Part shown: positions 38,287 to 46,242 of the stretch, in pieces | How positions within the stretch are numbered: the stretch's first letter is position 1 | How the letters are laid out: the number at the start of each line of letters is the position of its first letter | Position numbers and translations under genes: made by a program | Notes under the pieces: model-generated | The model's database searches: none | What the model was told of the DNA's origin: nothing | What the model saw: only the letters and a program-made list of their open reading frames with translations | From: JAICYJ01 sp035473255 | GTDB taxonomy: Bacteria; Actinomycetota; Thermoleophilia; Gaiellales; JAICJC01 | Direction: 5' to 3' | DNA: 46,552 bases | NCBI GenBank assembly: GCA_035473255.1 | Contig: DATIOK010000157.1 | Coordinates: 1-46,552 of the forward strand

Positions 38287-39270
38287 ATGATCGATCCCCA
38301 GCGACGCTGGTCACGCCATGCGGACGGCAAGCCCGACTATGCCGGGCTGCTGACGTTCGCCGGCCTGCCCTACACCGAGGATCTGGCCGACCTGGCCGGC
38401 GTCGACGCCGCCATCATCGGCGCGCCCATGGACGAGCTCGTGACCGACCGCCCCGGCACTCGCTTTGGCCCGCGCGCGATCCGCGCCGCCGGCGCGCCCC
38501 ACGGCGTCCACCTCGAGGCAGGCATCGACGCGTTCGAGGAGCTGCGCGTTGTCGACTACGGCGACGCCGCCTGCGTCCCGGCCGACCCCGAGTCGTCGCA
38601 CGCCGCCATCACGGCGCTGGTGGCGGAGGTCGCCTCGGCAGGCGTGATGCCGGTGCTGCTGGGCGGCGACCACTCGATCACCCAGCCCGAGGCGGAGGCG
38701 CTGGCCTCGGTGCACGGCCCCATCGGCCTCGTCCACTTCGACACCCACACAGATACCGGGGCGCTCCAGTGGGAGCGCGTGCTCTCGCACGGCACCCCCA
38801 TGTACAACGCCGTCGACCGCGGCCACGTCGATCCCTCGCGCTATGTGCAAATCGGCCTGCGCGGCTACTGGCCCGGCGAGCAGGAGTTCGCCTGGCAGCG
38901 CGAGCGCGGGATTACGTCCTTCTTCGCGCATGACGTGCGCGACCGCGGCATCAAGGAGATCGTCGAGCGGGCCGTCGCCATCGTCGGCCCCGGACCGGTG
39001 CTGCTGACCGTCGACGTGGACGTGCTCGACCCCGCATTCGCCCCCGGCACCGGCACTCCCGAGCCGGGTGGCATGACGCCCACCGAGCTGCTGTGGGCCT
39101 GCCGGTCGCTGGCCGGCCGGCTCGACCTGGTCGGCTCGGACGTGGTCGAGGTGCTGCCCACGATGGTCGGCGGAGCCGACATCACGGCCTTGGTGGCCGA
39201 CCGCGTCATTCGTGAGTCGCTGACCGGGGTGGCTTTGCGGCGCCGGGCGGCCCGCGAGGAGGGCGTCTAG
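38287..39270 (+). CDS. Agmatinase/arginase-family ureohydrolase
   Basis: A 327-aa Mn-dependent ureohydrolase. Metal-binding motifs are VLLGGDHSITQPE, LVHFDTHTDTGA (DxHxD) and LLTVDVDVLDPAFAPGTGTP with EPGG. Length and TRFGPRAIRAAG at the N-terminus fit the agmatinase/guanidinobutyrase/proclavaminate group rather than true arginase. It releases urea from a guanidino compound, feeding amine catabolism. An AAGGAGA ribosome-binding site lies 7-8 nt before the ATG, unlike the many leaderless neighbours. It is convergent with the MttB-like gene (8 bp apart). Confidence 0.92.
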   Translation: MIDPQRRWSRHADGKPDYAGLLTFAGLPYTEDLADLAGVDAAIIGAPMDELVTDRPGTRFGPRAIRAAGAPHGVHLEAGIDAFEELRVVDYGDAACVPADPESSHAAITALVAEVASAGVMPVLLGGDHSITQPEAEALASVHGPIGLVHFDTHTDTGALQWERVLSHGTPMYNAVDRGHVDPSRYVQIGLRGYWPGEQEFAWQRERGITSFFAHDVRDRGIKEIVERAVAIVGPGPVLLTVDVDVLDPAFAPGTGTPEPGGMTPTELLWACRSLAGRLDLVGSDVVEVLPTMVGGADITALVADRVIRESLTGVALRRRAAREEGV

Positions 39271-39278
39271 GGCGCGCC

Positions 39279-40772
39279 CTACGATGCCTCGCGGTGCCCC
39301 GCCTGCACCGGGCCGTGCCGGATGCCGACGGTGTCGCCCAGCTCGCGGGCTCGCCGTTCCACGAACTCGACCAACTCTGCCTCGACGGAGTCGTCAAGCG
39401 GCGGCTGCTCGTAGCTCTCAACCAACGCCGGCCAGCGGTCCTCGCAGCGGCCGGCGTAGTCTCGCGACCCCTTCTTGCGCCATCGGTCGATGTTGTCGGT
39501 CGACCCGATCGTGGGCCGCCAGAAGCAGTCGCGGAAGTGCGCGAGCGTGTGCTCGGTGCCGAAGAAGTGGCCGCCCTGGCCGACCTCGACGTGCGCGTCG
39601 TAGGCGAGGCTGGCCTCGTCGATCCTGGCCGGCGCGAACTGCTGCTGCAGCAGCTCAATCAGCTCGACGTCGGCGACGAACTTCTCGAAGCAGGTGACCA
39701 GGCCTCCCTCCAGCCACCCGGCCGACTGCCAGCACACGTTTGCGCCTGACAGGAAGGCGGCGCTGAGCGTGTTGAAGGCCTCGTAGCCGGCCTGGAAGTC
39801 GACGGTCTGGCTGGCCGTCAGCGTGCCGCCGCCCGATCGCCACGGCAGCCCGAACCGGCGCGCCAGCTGGCCGGACGCATACAGGCCGAACGCCGACTCA
39901 GGCCCGCCGAACGACGGCGCGCCCGATTGCATGTCGGTCGCCGACAGGAACGAACCCATCACGCAGGGTGCGCCCGGGCGCACCAGCTGCACCAGCGCCA
40001 GCCCGGCCAGCACCTCGGCCGTCTGCTGGACCAGCGCTGCCGGAACGGTGACCGGCGCCATCGCCCCCATCAGCAGGAACGGGGTCACGATCACCGGCTG
40101 GCCGGCGTCCGCGTAGGCGAACAGGCCCTCCAGCATGCGCACGTCGTAGTGCAGCGGCGAGTTGACGTTGATGTTGCAGAACACGGCCGGCCGTTCCAGC
40201 ATCGCCTCGGCTCCGCCCATCACGATCGCCGCCATCGCTAAACAGTCCTCGGCCGAGCGCTGCGGCGACGGCTCTCCTGACCAGACCCGGTCGGTCAGAC
40301 GGATCGCCTCCAGCGCCCGCAGCAGGTGACGCACGTCGAGCGGCACGTCGTTGGGCTCGACGATGCTGCGGCCGGGCGTGTCCAGCACGTCGGTCATCTG
40401 CGTCATCATCAGGAACCGCTCCAGGTCGGCCATGGTGCCGTCGCGGCGCTCGCCGCCTGCCCGCACGAACGGCGGGCCGTTGGTGGCCGCGAAGATCATC
40501 TGGTCGCCGCCCACCTCAAGGCTGCGGGCGGGGTTGCGGGCGTGCAGGTGAAAGCTCGCCGGGGCCGTCGCCACCTGCGCACGCAGGAAGCCCGGGTCGA
40601 AGTGCACGACCTCGCCGTCCACGGTCTGGCCGGCCGCCTGGAACAGCTCCAGCGCGCGGGGGTGGTCGAACCGCACGCCCACCTCGGCCGCCAGCCGCTC
40701 CCAGCCGGCGTCGAGCGTGGCCAGGTCATCGTCGCTCAGCACATCCAGGCGCGGCATCGAGTTCAGGAACAT
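39279..40772 (-). CDS. MttB-superfamily methyltransferase, non-pyrrolysine
   Basis: A 497-aa trimethylamine-methyltransferase-like protein with the MttB TIM-barrel pattern: GWERLAAEVGVRFDHPRALE at the N-terminus, NPARSLEVGGDQMIFAATNG, FCNINVNSPLHYDVRMLEGL, ADAGQPVIVTPFLLMGAMAP, and a C-terminal GTEHTLAHFRDCFWRP. The frame is uninterrupted by TAG, so it belongs to the non-pyrrolysine branch (for example glycine-betaine-type MtgB). No corrinoid protein or activator is in the window. The substrate may be a quaternary amine. No Shine-Dalgarno sequence; ATG 40757 is an alternative start. Confidence 0.88.
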   Translation of the reverse strand: MFLNSMPRLDVLSDDDLATLDAGWERLAAEVGVRFDHPRALELFQAAGQTVDGEVVHFDPGFLRAQVATAPASFHLHARNPARSLEVGGDQMIFAATNGPPFVRAGGERRDGTMADLERFLMMTQMTDVLDTPGRSIVEPNDVPLDVRHLLRALEAIRLTDRVWSGEPSPQRSAEDCLAMAAIVMGGAEAMLERPAVFCNINVNSPLHYDVRMLEGLFAYADAGQPVIVTPFLLMGAMAPVTVPAALVQQTAEVLAGLALVQLVRPGAPCVMGSFLSATDMQSGAPSFGGPESAFGLYASGQLARRFGLPWRSGGGTLTASQTVDFQAGYEAFNTLSAAFLSGANVCWQSAGWLEGGLVTCFEKFVADVELIELLQQQFAPARIDEASLAYDAHVEVGQGGHFFGTEHTLAHFRDCFWRPTIGSTDNIDRWRKKGSRDYAGRCEDRWPALVESYEQPPLDDSVEAELVEFVERRARELGDTVGIRHGPVQAGHREAS

Positions 40773-40922
40773 GTGACCGATCTCGGCGCCGCGGGGTGCA
40801 TCGCGTCCAACTCTACCCCGCGCCAGGCGGCGCTCATGTACTGGCGCCTCCCGTCCGATACCTCTCAGGCGGCGTCAGCGCCGGCGTTGCCAATTGATCG
40901 TTTACGAAGGAGTCCAGAACCC

Positions 40923-41585
40923 ATGGCATCCCCCGATTCGCCCACCTGCCCCACCTGTCAGGCCGAGCTCGCGCTGGGCGCAAACGGCTACGACACGTTC
41001 TGGTCGTGCCCGAACGGCCACGGCGCCGCCTGCACGATGACGGCCGCCTACGGCCATGTGCAGGAGGACGAGATCAAAGCGATCTGGCAGGGCTCCAAGG
41101 ATGCCGTCGCGGGTAAGCGCTCGTGCCCGATGTGCGGGACGCCGATGGTCGATGTCAGCGTCAAGGTGGACGCCGACGAGGCCGAGGCCGGCCAGCTCGG
41201 CGACGGCGCCGGCCCGGTGACGGCCAGCATCGCGGTCTGCCGCGAGGACGAGCTGTTCTGGCTGGACGCGACCGTGATCGGCGAGCTGCCCAAGGACATC
41301 CCCAACCCCGAGCCGCCGCCGGTCGACGAGCACGCGCTGGAGGCGGTGCGTGCCACCTTCGTTGCCGGCCTCCAGGCCAGCGAGCAGCACACGGGTGTGC
41401 TGTCGCGGATGGCGTCGGCCGTGACCGGACGGCGCACTCCGCCGCCGGTTGACCCGATCCCGACCTCCGCCCTGCCGCCGCTGCCGCCGACCGAGGTGCC
41501 GGCGCCGGAGACCCCGCCCGCAGCGCCCGCCGCACCCGCGGCGGCCGCACCGGAGACCGACGAGCCGAGTGATCGGGTGGCTTGA
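40923..41585 (+). CDS. Zinc-ribbon protein with Pro/Ala-rich tail
   Basis: A 220-aa protein with three cysteine clusters: CPTCQAEL, SCPNGHGAACTM and CPMCGTPM, forming one or two zinc ribbons in the first 80 residues. An acidic middle (ELFWLDATVIGELPKDIPNP) and a low-complexity Pro/Ala tail follow, suggesting a flexible anchor. A perfect AAGGAG lies about 11 nt before the ATG. It overlaps the next small gene by 17 bp. It resembles small actinobacterial zf-TFIIB-like proteins of unknown role. Confidence 0.75.
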   Translation: MASPDSPTCPTCQAELALGANGYDTFWSCPNGHGAACTMTAAYGHVQEDEIKAIWQGSKDAVAGKRSCPMCGTPMVDVSVKVDADEAEAGQLGDGAGPVTASIAVCREDELFWLDATVIGELPKDIPNPEPPPVDEHALEAVRATFVAGLQASEQHTGVLSRMASAVTGRRTPPPVDPIPTSALPPLPPTEVPAPETPPAAPAAPAAAAPETDEPSDRVA

Positions 41586-41805
41586 ACACTGGTGGGCGGG
41601 TGATCCCGGTACCGCCTTCTCGGATTTCGCACGCCTGCTGGACCACCACACGGCCCTGCACCGCAAGCACGAGGCGAAGCACCCGGACCGGCTGGCCCAC
41701 GGCGAGCCGTGGACGACGCCTCCCGGCCCCGGCGACGCGCCGGCGGTCAGTCCGGCAGCAGCGGCGGTGGCGATCGCTGGTCGCGGCCCAGCGACGCAGC
41801 CCTGA
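41569..41805 (+). CDS. Possible small protein coupled to the zinc-ribbon gene
   Basis: A 78-aa frame from GTG 41569 (VIGWLEHWWAGDPGTAFSDF, then LLDHHTALHRKHEAKHPDRL). Trp-, His- and Asp-rich, GC3-biased until about 41740. The start lies within the end of the zinc-ribbon gene, consistent with translational coupling. The tail overlaps the dinB 3' end. No family recognised; moderate to low certainty. Confidence 0.4.
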   Translation: MIGWLEHWWAGDPGTAFSDFARLLDHHTALHRKHEAKHPDRLAHGEPWTTPPGPGDAPAVSPAAAAVAIAGRGPATQP

Positions 41806-42937
41806 TCACGGCCGCCGACCCGTACCGGTCGCGCACCTGATCGAGCGCGGCGTCAAGCTCGTCCCGGCTGCGGCGGTTGAACGGCAGCTCCAGCTGCAGC
41901 GCTGAGCCGTCCTCGAGGTTGGTGACGGCGATACCCACCAGCGTCAGGCCGCAGCGCTCGATCATGGGCCGGGCGGTCGCCAGCAGCGCGCGTGCGGTCA
42001 GCAGGATCGCCTGCGTCTGGGCGGTTGGGTAAGGCATCGTGTGCGATCGCGTGACGCGGGCGAAGTCGTCGAAGCGCAGCCGCAGCACCACCGTCCGCCC
42101 GGCCCGTCCGGCCGCGCGCATGCGGCGGGTGACCCGCTCCACCAGCGCCGCCAGGCTGGCCTCGATCTGGTGCCACGACTTCGGCCGCCGTCCCAGGGCG
42201 TGCTGGGCGCCGATCGAACGGCGCCTGCTCCGCGGCCGCACCCGCCGCGGGTCGCGGTTGTGCGCGAGCGCGTGCAGCTGGCGCCCCACGCCTCGCCCCA
42301 GCATCGAGACGAGGTCGGCCTCCGTCAGCTCCGCCACCTGCCGCACGGTTGCGATGCCGAGCAGATGGAGCTTGGCCGACGTGGCCGGACCGACTCCCCA
42401 CAGCCGCTCGATCGGCAGGGGATGCAGGAACGCCAGCTCCGCCTCGGGCGGCACCACCAGCAGCCCGTCCGGCTTCGCCACACCGCTCGCCACCTTGGCA
42501 AGGAACTTCGTGCGCGCCACGCCGACCGTGATCGGCAGCCCCACCCGCTCCAGCACCTCGCGCTTCAGACGCGCGGCGATCTCGGCCGGCGTTCCGGTGA
42601 TGTGCTCGAGCCCGCGCACGTCCAGAAAGGCCTCGTCGATGGACAGGCCTTCGACCACCGGCGCCATGTCCTCGAACACGCGGTAGACGGCCTTGCTGGC
42701 CTCCGAGTAGGCGGACATCCGCGGCGGCACCACGATCGCATCCGGGCATAGCATGCGCGCCCGGCCGCCGCCCATGGCCGTGCGGATGCCGCGCGCCTTG
42801 GCCTCGTAGCTGGCGGCCAGCACCACGCCTCCGCCGACGATCACGGGGCGGCCCCGCAGGCGCGGATCGTCGCGCTGCTCGACCGACGCGAAGAAGGCAT
42901 CGAGGTCGGCGTGGAGGATGTTCGCCTCGTTTGACAC
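41747..42937 (-). CDS. dinB: DNA polymerase IV (Y-family translesion polymerase)
   Basis: A 396-aa error-prone polymerase that bypasses damaged template bases. Palm-domain metal ligands are D11 (ILHADLDAFFASVEQ) and D101-E102 (EGLSIDEAFLDV), matching E. coli D8/D103/E104. YSEASKAVYRVFEDMAP, ITVGVARTKFLAKVASGVAK and GVGPATSAKLHLLGIATV (helix-hairpin-helix thumb) are intact. A putative clamp-binding QLELPF lies near the C-terminus. The start codon is GTG, and its first base lies in a perfect SOS box, indicating LexA control and a leaderless or near-leaderless transcript. Confidence 0.95.
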   Translation of the reverse strand: MSNEANILHADLDAFFASVEQRDDPRLRGRPVIVGGGVVLAASYEAKARGIRTAMGGGRARMLCPDAIVVPPRMSAYSEASKAVYRVFEDMAPVVEGLSIDEAFLDVRGLEHITGTPAEIAARLKREVLERVGLPITVGVARTKFLAKVASGVAKPDGLLVVPPEAELAFLHPLPIERLWGVGPATSAKLHLLGIATVRQVAELTEADLVSMLGRGVGRQLHALAHNRDPRRVRPRSRRRSIGAQHALGRRPKSWHQIEASLAALVERVTRRMRAAGRAGRTVVLRLRFDDFARVTRSHTMPYPTAQTQAILLTARALLATARPMIERCGLTLVGIAVTNLEDGSALQLELPFNRRSRDELDAALDQVRDRYGSAAVIRAASLGRDQRSPPPLLPD

Positions 42938-42950
42938 GAACTTATGTTCG
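42937..42950. promoter_or_regulatory. SOS box (LexA operator) at dinB start
   Basis: CGAACTTATGTTCG is a perfect CGAAC-N4-GTTCG palindrome, the actinobacterial/Gram-positive LexA site. It abuts the dinB GTG start (42937) and is 43 bp upstream of the divergent C45 gene. Confidence 0.8.
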
Positions 42951-42978
42951 CACGAATGGCGCCTGGCGTCGACCGGCG

Positions 42979-42984
42979 TACACT
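42979..42984 (+). promoter_or_regulatory. -10 element TACACT before C45 hydrolase gene
   Basis: TACACT is 8 nt before the ATG at 42993. The SOS box at 42937-42950 would lie near its -35 region. Confidence 0.5.
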
Positions 42985-42992
42985 GCTCCGCG

Positions 42993-44153
42993 ATGCCGCA
43001 CGAGACCGATCAGGTGCCGGAGTCGGAGTCGGGCGGCTGGCAGAGCTGGGTGCCCGAGTCCGTGCGGCACCTGCTGCCCACCGCCTCGCCGGCGGACGAC
43101 TGGACGCGGTTCGTGCCAGCGGAGTGGCGCCGGTGGCTGACCGACTCGCCGGCACCGCGCCCGCAGACCCGGACGCTGCGGTTCATCGGCATCGACGAGC
43201 ACCGGCCGGGCCCGCGCTGGAGCTCGCTCTACCGCGAGACGTGGGACGCCTACCGAGCCTGGTGGCTGGGAGCCGACGGCGGCCGGGAACGGCCCGGCCG
43301 TGCGGCCGCCGAGGCCGCGCTTCACCATCACATGCCGGAGCTGGCCGAGGTGCACGCGCAGCTGGTGGCGCTGGCCGGAGGCGACGACACGGCCGCATCC
43401 ATGCTGACCCTGTGGAACCCGCCTCCGTTCATCGTGGCCTGCTCCCAGGTGGTCGTCCCCGATCGCGAGGGCGGCGAGCCGGTGCTGCTTCGCAACTACG
43501 ACTACGACCCGCGCCTGTTCGAGGCGACGATCTACCGCTCACGCTGGTCGTCACGGCGCGTGCTCGGCACGGGGGACTGCCTGTGGGGCCTGGTGGACGG
43601 CATGAACGACGACGGGCTCGCGGTGTCGCTGACGTTCGGCGGGCGGCGCGAGGTGGGTGAGGGGTTCGGCATCCCGCTCGTGATCCGCTACCTGCTGGAG
43701 GTGGCCGCGGACGTCGCGGAGGGCATCGAGGTGCTGCGGCGGCTGCCGCACCAGATCTCCTACAACGTCACACTCTGCGACCGGTCCGGGCGGGTCGCCA
43801 CGGTCATGATCTCCCCCGACCGCGCGGCATTGGTGACCGACCGCCGCGCGGTCACCAACCATCCCGAGACGGTCGAGTGGCCGGAGCACTCGGCCTGGGT
43901 CGGCAGCGTCGAGCGGCTCGACCTGCTCCAGGCGATGTCGTCTGAGGGCGCCGACGACGTCACGATGACGGAGGCGCTGCTTCAGCCCCCGCTGCTGGCG
44001 CGGGAATGGGACGCCGGCTTTGCCACGCTGTTCACCGCCGCCTACCGGCCGGTGTCAGGCCGCCTCGACTACCACTGGCCGCACCAGCGGCTGCCGCTCG
44101 CGCTCGATGCCGCCTTGCCGGAACTGTTCCAGGTCGAGCTGGGCGGCCCCTGA
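42993..44153 (+). CDS. C45-family Ntn-hydrolase (acyl-CoA:6-APA acyltransferase-like)
   Basis: A 386-aa Ntn-type hydrolase. The likely nucleophile is C150 in FIVACSQVVVPDREG, preceded by helix-rich residues, and followed by the characteristic VLLRNYDYDPRLFEATIYRS and LVDGMNDDGLAVSLTFGGRR. Later QISYNVTLCDRSGRVATVMI and VTNHPE complete the C45 pattern. Members cleave small amides or act as acyltransferases; some self-process before the Cys. The residue before C150 is Ala, not Gly. It is divergent from dinB and may share its SOS-box region. Substrate unknown. Confidence 0.8.
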   Translation: MPHETDQVPESESGGWQSWVPESVRHLLPTASPADDWTRFVPAEWRRWLTDSPAPRPQTRTLRFIGIDEHRPGPRWSSLYRETWDAYRAWWLGADGGRERPGRAAAEAALHHHMPELAEVHAQLVALAGGDDTAASMLTLWNPPPFIVACSQVVVPDREGGEPVLLRNYDYDPRLFEATIYRSRWSSRRVLGTGDCLWGLVDGMNDDGLAVSLTFGGRREVGEGFGIPLVIRYLLEVAADVAEGIEVLRRLPHQISYNVTLCDRSGRVATVMISPDRAALVTDRRAVTNHPETVEWPEHSAWVGSVERLDLLQAMSSEGADDVTMTEALLQPPLLAREWDAGFATLFTAAYRPVSGRLDYHWPHQRLPLALDAALPELFQVELGGP

Positions 44154-44157
44154 CCGG

Positions 44158-44850
44158 CTACTCCTGCTCGGATGGCCCGCCCTTGAGCACGGTCGTGGCG
44201 ACCCGGACGCCGTAGCGGCCCGGGATCAGCGCGAAGTCGATCACCTGTCCGACCACGCTGCCGCCGGGCGCGCTCTCAACCATGTCGTCAAGTAGCTCCT
44301 CGGACGCCTGCAGCACATCTCCGCCGGTCTCGAGTATTCCGTCCGCCGAAGGCATCATGGCCGACACCATGCGCGCTTGGGCCTCGTCGGCCAGTCCCCC
44401 GGCGAGCTGCTCCAGCGACTCGCGCACCTGTTGCGCGGCCTCGTCGCGGGCCTGCTCGCGCTCCTCGATGGAGGGGCTGGGGCGGCTCAGCAGGTGACGG
44501 AACCGGGACAGCGGCAGTGCAGCCACCGCGACTCCCACCACCAACCACACAGCCGCGAGCAACAGCGGCGCGCGCCAGCCCGACAGCGATCCCGACAGTC
44601 CCCGCACGGCCGCCCAGTTCGCGAGCAAGAAGGCGGTCCCGAGTGCGACCGCGGCGATCGCGGCGGCGGTGGCGTCGCGGCCGGCACGGCGCACGTCCGT
44701 CTCGTGCCGCGCACCGGCCAGCTCCGCCTCGCGCAGCACCAGCACGCTCGAGTCGCGCCCGAACCGCTCGACCAGCTCCATCAGCGACTGCTGGTCGTCG
44801 CCCTCCTCGGCAGCCGAGATCTCGTCCGCCTCCACCGGCTCATCCGTCAT
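44158..44850 (-). CDS. Membrane protein of the phage-holin/DUF1469-like type
   Basis: A 230-aa protein with an acidic N-terminus, an amphipathic helix (LMELVERFGRDSSVLVLREA with ELAGARHETDV), two hydrophobic segments (AAIAAVALGTAFLLANWAAV and APLLLAAVWLVVGVAVAALP), then an acidic coiled-coil region (SPSIEEREQARDEAAQQVRE). The layout matches the actinobacterial holin-superfamily-III/DUF1469 membrane proteins, with an extra soluble C-terminus. ATG 44850 follows GGGGGGTGACC, a good ribosome-binding site; a GTG is two codons upstream. It is convergent with the C45 gene. Confidence 0.65.
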   Translation of the reverse strand: MTDEPVEADEISAAEEGDDQQSLMELVERFGRDSSVLVLREAELAGARHETDVRRAGRDATAAAIAAVALGTAFLLANWAAVRGLSGSLSGWRAPLLLAAVWLVVGVAVAALPLSRFRHLLSRPSPSIEEREQARDEAAQQVRESLEQLAGGLADEAQARMVSAMMPSADGILETGGDVLQASEELLDDMVESAPGGSVVGQVIDFALIPGRYGVRVATTVLKGGPSEQE

Positions 44851-44956
44851 GGTCACCCCCCTCGATCGTGCCGCCGGACACAAGCTGCTGATGAGTCTAC
44901 CGGCCGGGTTTCGAACCTCGTAAGAATCCCGAAACCTCCGTGACAGATCGCCTGCC

Positions 44957-44962
44957 TACGGT
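44957..44962 (+). promoter_or_regulatory. -10 element TACGGT upstream of secreted propeller gene
   Basis: TACGGT is 55 nt before the ATG at 45018 and 6 nt before an ATG at 44969 in another frame. Most likely it starts a transcript with a ~49-nt leader for the propeller gene. Confidence 0.4.
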
Positions 44963-45017
44963 CACAGCATGCGGCGCACCCATGCGCTGCAGACATCGAA
45001 TTCGCGGGAGGTAGGTC

Positions 45018-46130
45018 ATGCACAAACGGAGAATTCTGGCGCTGGCGTTCGCGCTGGCTGCGGTGTCCGCGGCGGCAGGGACGGTGCGGGCCCAGGCGGC
45101 TGGGGCGCACGCCGCCTTCACCCTTTCGAACGCGGCCGCCGGGAACCGTGTGATCGTCTTCGACAGAGGATCGGGCGGGCGTCTGCACCGGGTTGGGTCG
45201 GTCGGCACCGGCGGGCACGGCACCGGCGTGAACCTCGGCTCCCAGGGTGCGCTCGCGCTCAGCCCGGACGGCGGCCACCTGTATGCCGTCAATGCCGGTA
45301 GCAACACGCTGTCGGTGCTGGGCGTGTCCGGAGATCATGTCTGGCGCGAGCAGGTGATCGGGAGCGGAGGCAGCCAGCCGATCAGCGTGACCGCGAGCTG
45401 GAACCGGGTCTATGTGCTGAACGCCGGCGACGGCTCGGTCACCGGCTTCCGGGTCACGTCGCACGGTCTGGCGCGGATCGCCCACGGGCATCGCCCCCTG
45501 GCCGCATCCGGCTCCGGCCCTGCTCAGGTGGCTCTCACCCCCTCCGGCTCGGCGCTGGTCGTGACCAACAAGACCACGAACACGATCGACACCCTGCGGG
45601 TGCGCGGCAACGGATCGCTGGCCCATGCCGTGGCCCACGCGTCGGTTGGCGCGACTCCGTTCGGGTTCGCCTTCACCAGCCGTGACGTGCTGGTGGTATC
45701 CGACGCGGGTGAGGCGCCGAGCAGCGCCGCCACCGCCTACCGGGTGGGGCCGTTCGGCGGCCTGCACCTGCGGTCGGGCCCCCTCCAGACCAACCAGCTG
45801 GCAGCGTGCTGGGTGGCGACGTCGCCGAACGGCCGCTTCGCCTTCGTGTCGGACGCTCATAGCGGCACCATCTCCGCCATGCGCGTGTCGGCCCACGGGC
45901 AGCTGTCGCTGATCGACCCGAGCGGCATCAGCGGCTCCGGCGGCAGCGGCAGCACGACGCTGGACTCGTGGGTCACGGGGGACGGCCGGTACCTGTCGGT
46001 GCTCGTGTTCAACACGAAGCCAGGCGTGAACTCGATCGTGACCTTCCGGATCGGCTCCGGCGGCACGCTGACCTGGCTGAACGCAGCCGGATCGGTGCCC
46101 GGATCCGCCACCGGTCTGGTCACCGGCTGA
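45018..46130 (+). CDS. Secreted lactonase/YVTN-type beta-propeller protein
   Basis: A 370-aa exported protein. The signal peptide is MHKRRILALAFALAAVSAAA with cleavage near VRAQAAG. The mature part is a seven-blade propeller of the 6-phosphogluconolactonase/YVTN type, with repeats such as LALSPDGGHLYAVNAGSNTL, PAQVALTPSGSALVVTNKTT, CWVATSPNGRFAFVSDAHSG and VTGDGRYLSVLVFNTKPG. Ribosome-binding site GGGAGGTAGG is 4 nt before the ATG. It may bind a ligand in the cell wall or act on lactones; catalytic residues cannot be assigned. It is followed by a response-regulator gene after 112 bp. Confidence 0.85.
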   Translation: MHKRRILALAFALAAVSAAAGTVRAQAAGAHAAFTLSNAAAGNRVIVFDRGSGGRLHRVGSVGTGGHGTGVNLGSQGALALSPDGGHLYAVNAGSNTLSVLGVSGDHVWREQVIGSGGSQPISVTASWNRVYVLNAGDGSVTGFRVTSHGLARIAHGHRPLAASGSGPAQVALTPSGSALVVTNKTTNTIDTLRVRGNGSLAHAVAHASVGATPFGFAFTSRDVLVVSDAGEAPSSAATAYRVGPFGGLHLRSGPLQTNQLAACWVATSPNGRFAFVSDAHSGTISAMRVSAHGQLSLIDPSGISGSGGSGSTTLDSWVTGDGRYLSVLVFNTKPGVNSIVTFRIGSGGTLTWLNAAGSVPGSATGLVTG

Positions 46131-46229
46131 GCGCATCACCCGGTGCGGGGGCGCCCTGGGCCGTCCTCGCACTGGGTACGCCACCTTACGAGAAGCTGAA
46201 TTCGTGCTGGAGGATGCCGCAGCCGTTGG

Positions 46230-46235
46230 TACCCT
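46230..46235 (+). promoter_or_regulatory. -10 element TACCCT before response-regulator gene
   Basis: TACCCT is 7 nt before the ATG at 46243 (4 nt before the alternative ATG at 46240). Confidence 0.5.
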
Positions 46236-46242
46236 GGCGATG

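Noticed and set aside
44911..44940. TTCGAA-containing stretch resembling a tRNA T-arm
   Set aside because: No acceptor stem or anticodon arm can be folded around it.
44969..45017. Leader peptide starting at ATG 44969
   Set aside because: A -10 hexamer is 6 nt before it, but the frame continues into the secreted propeller gene in an Arg/Gly-rich shadow frame; the Shine-Dalgarno sequence at 45,007 fits the propeller start better.
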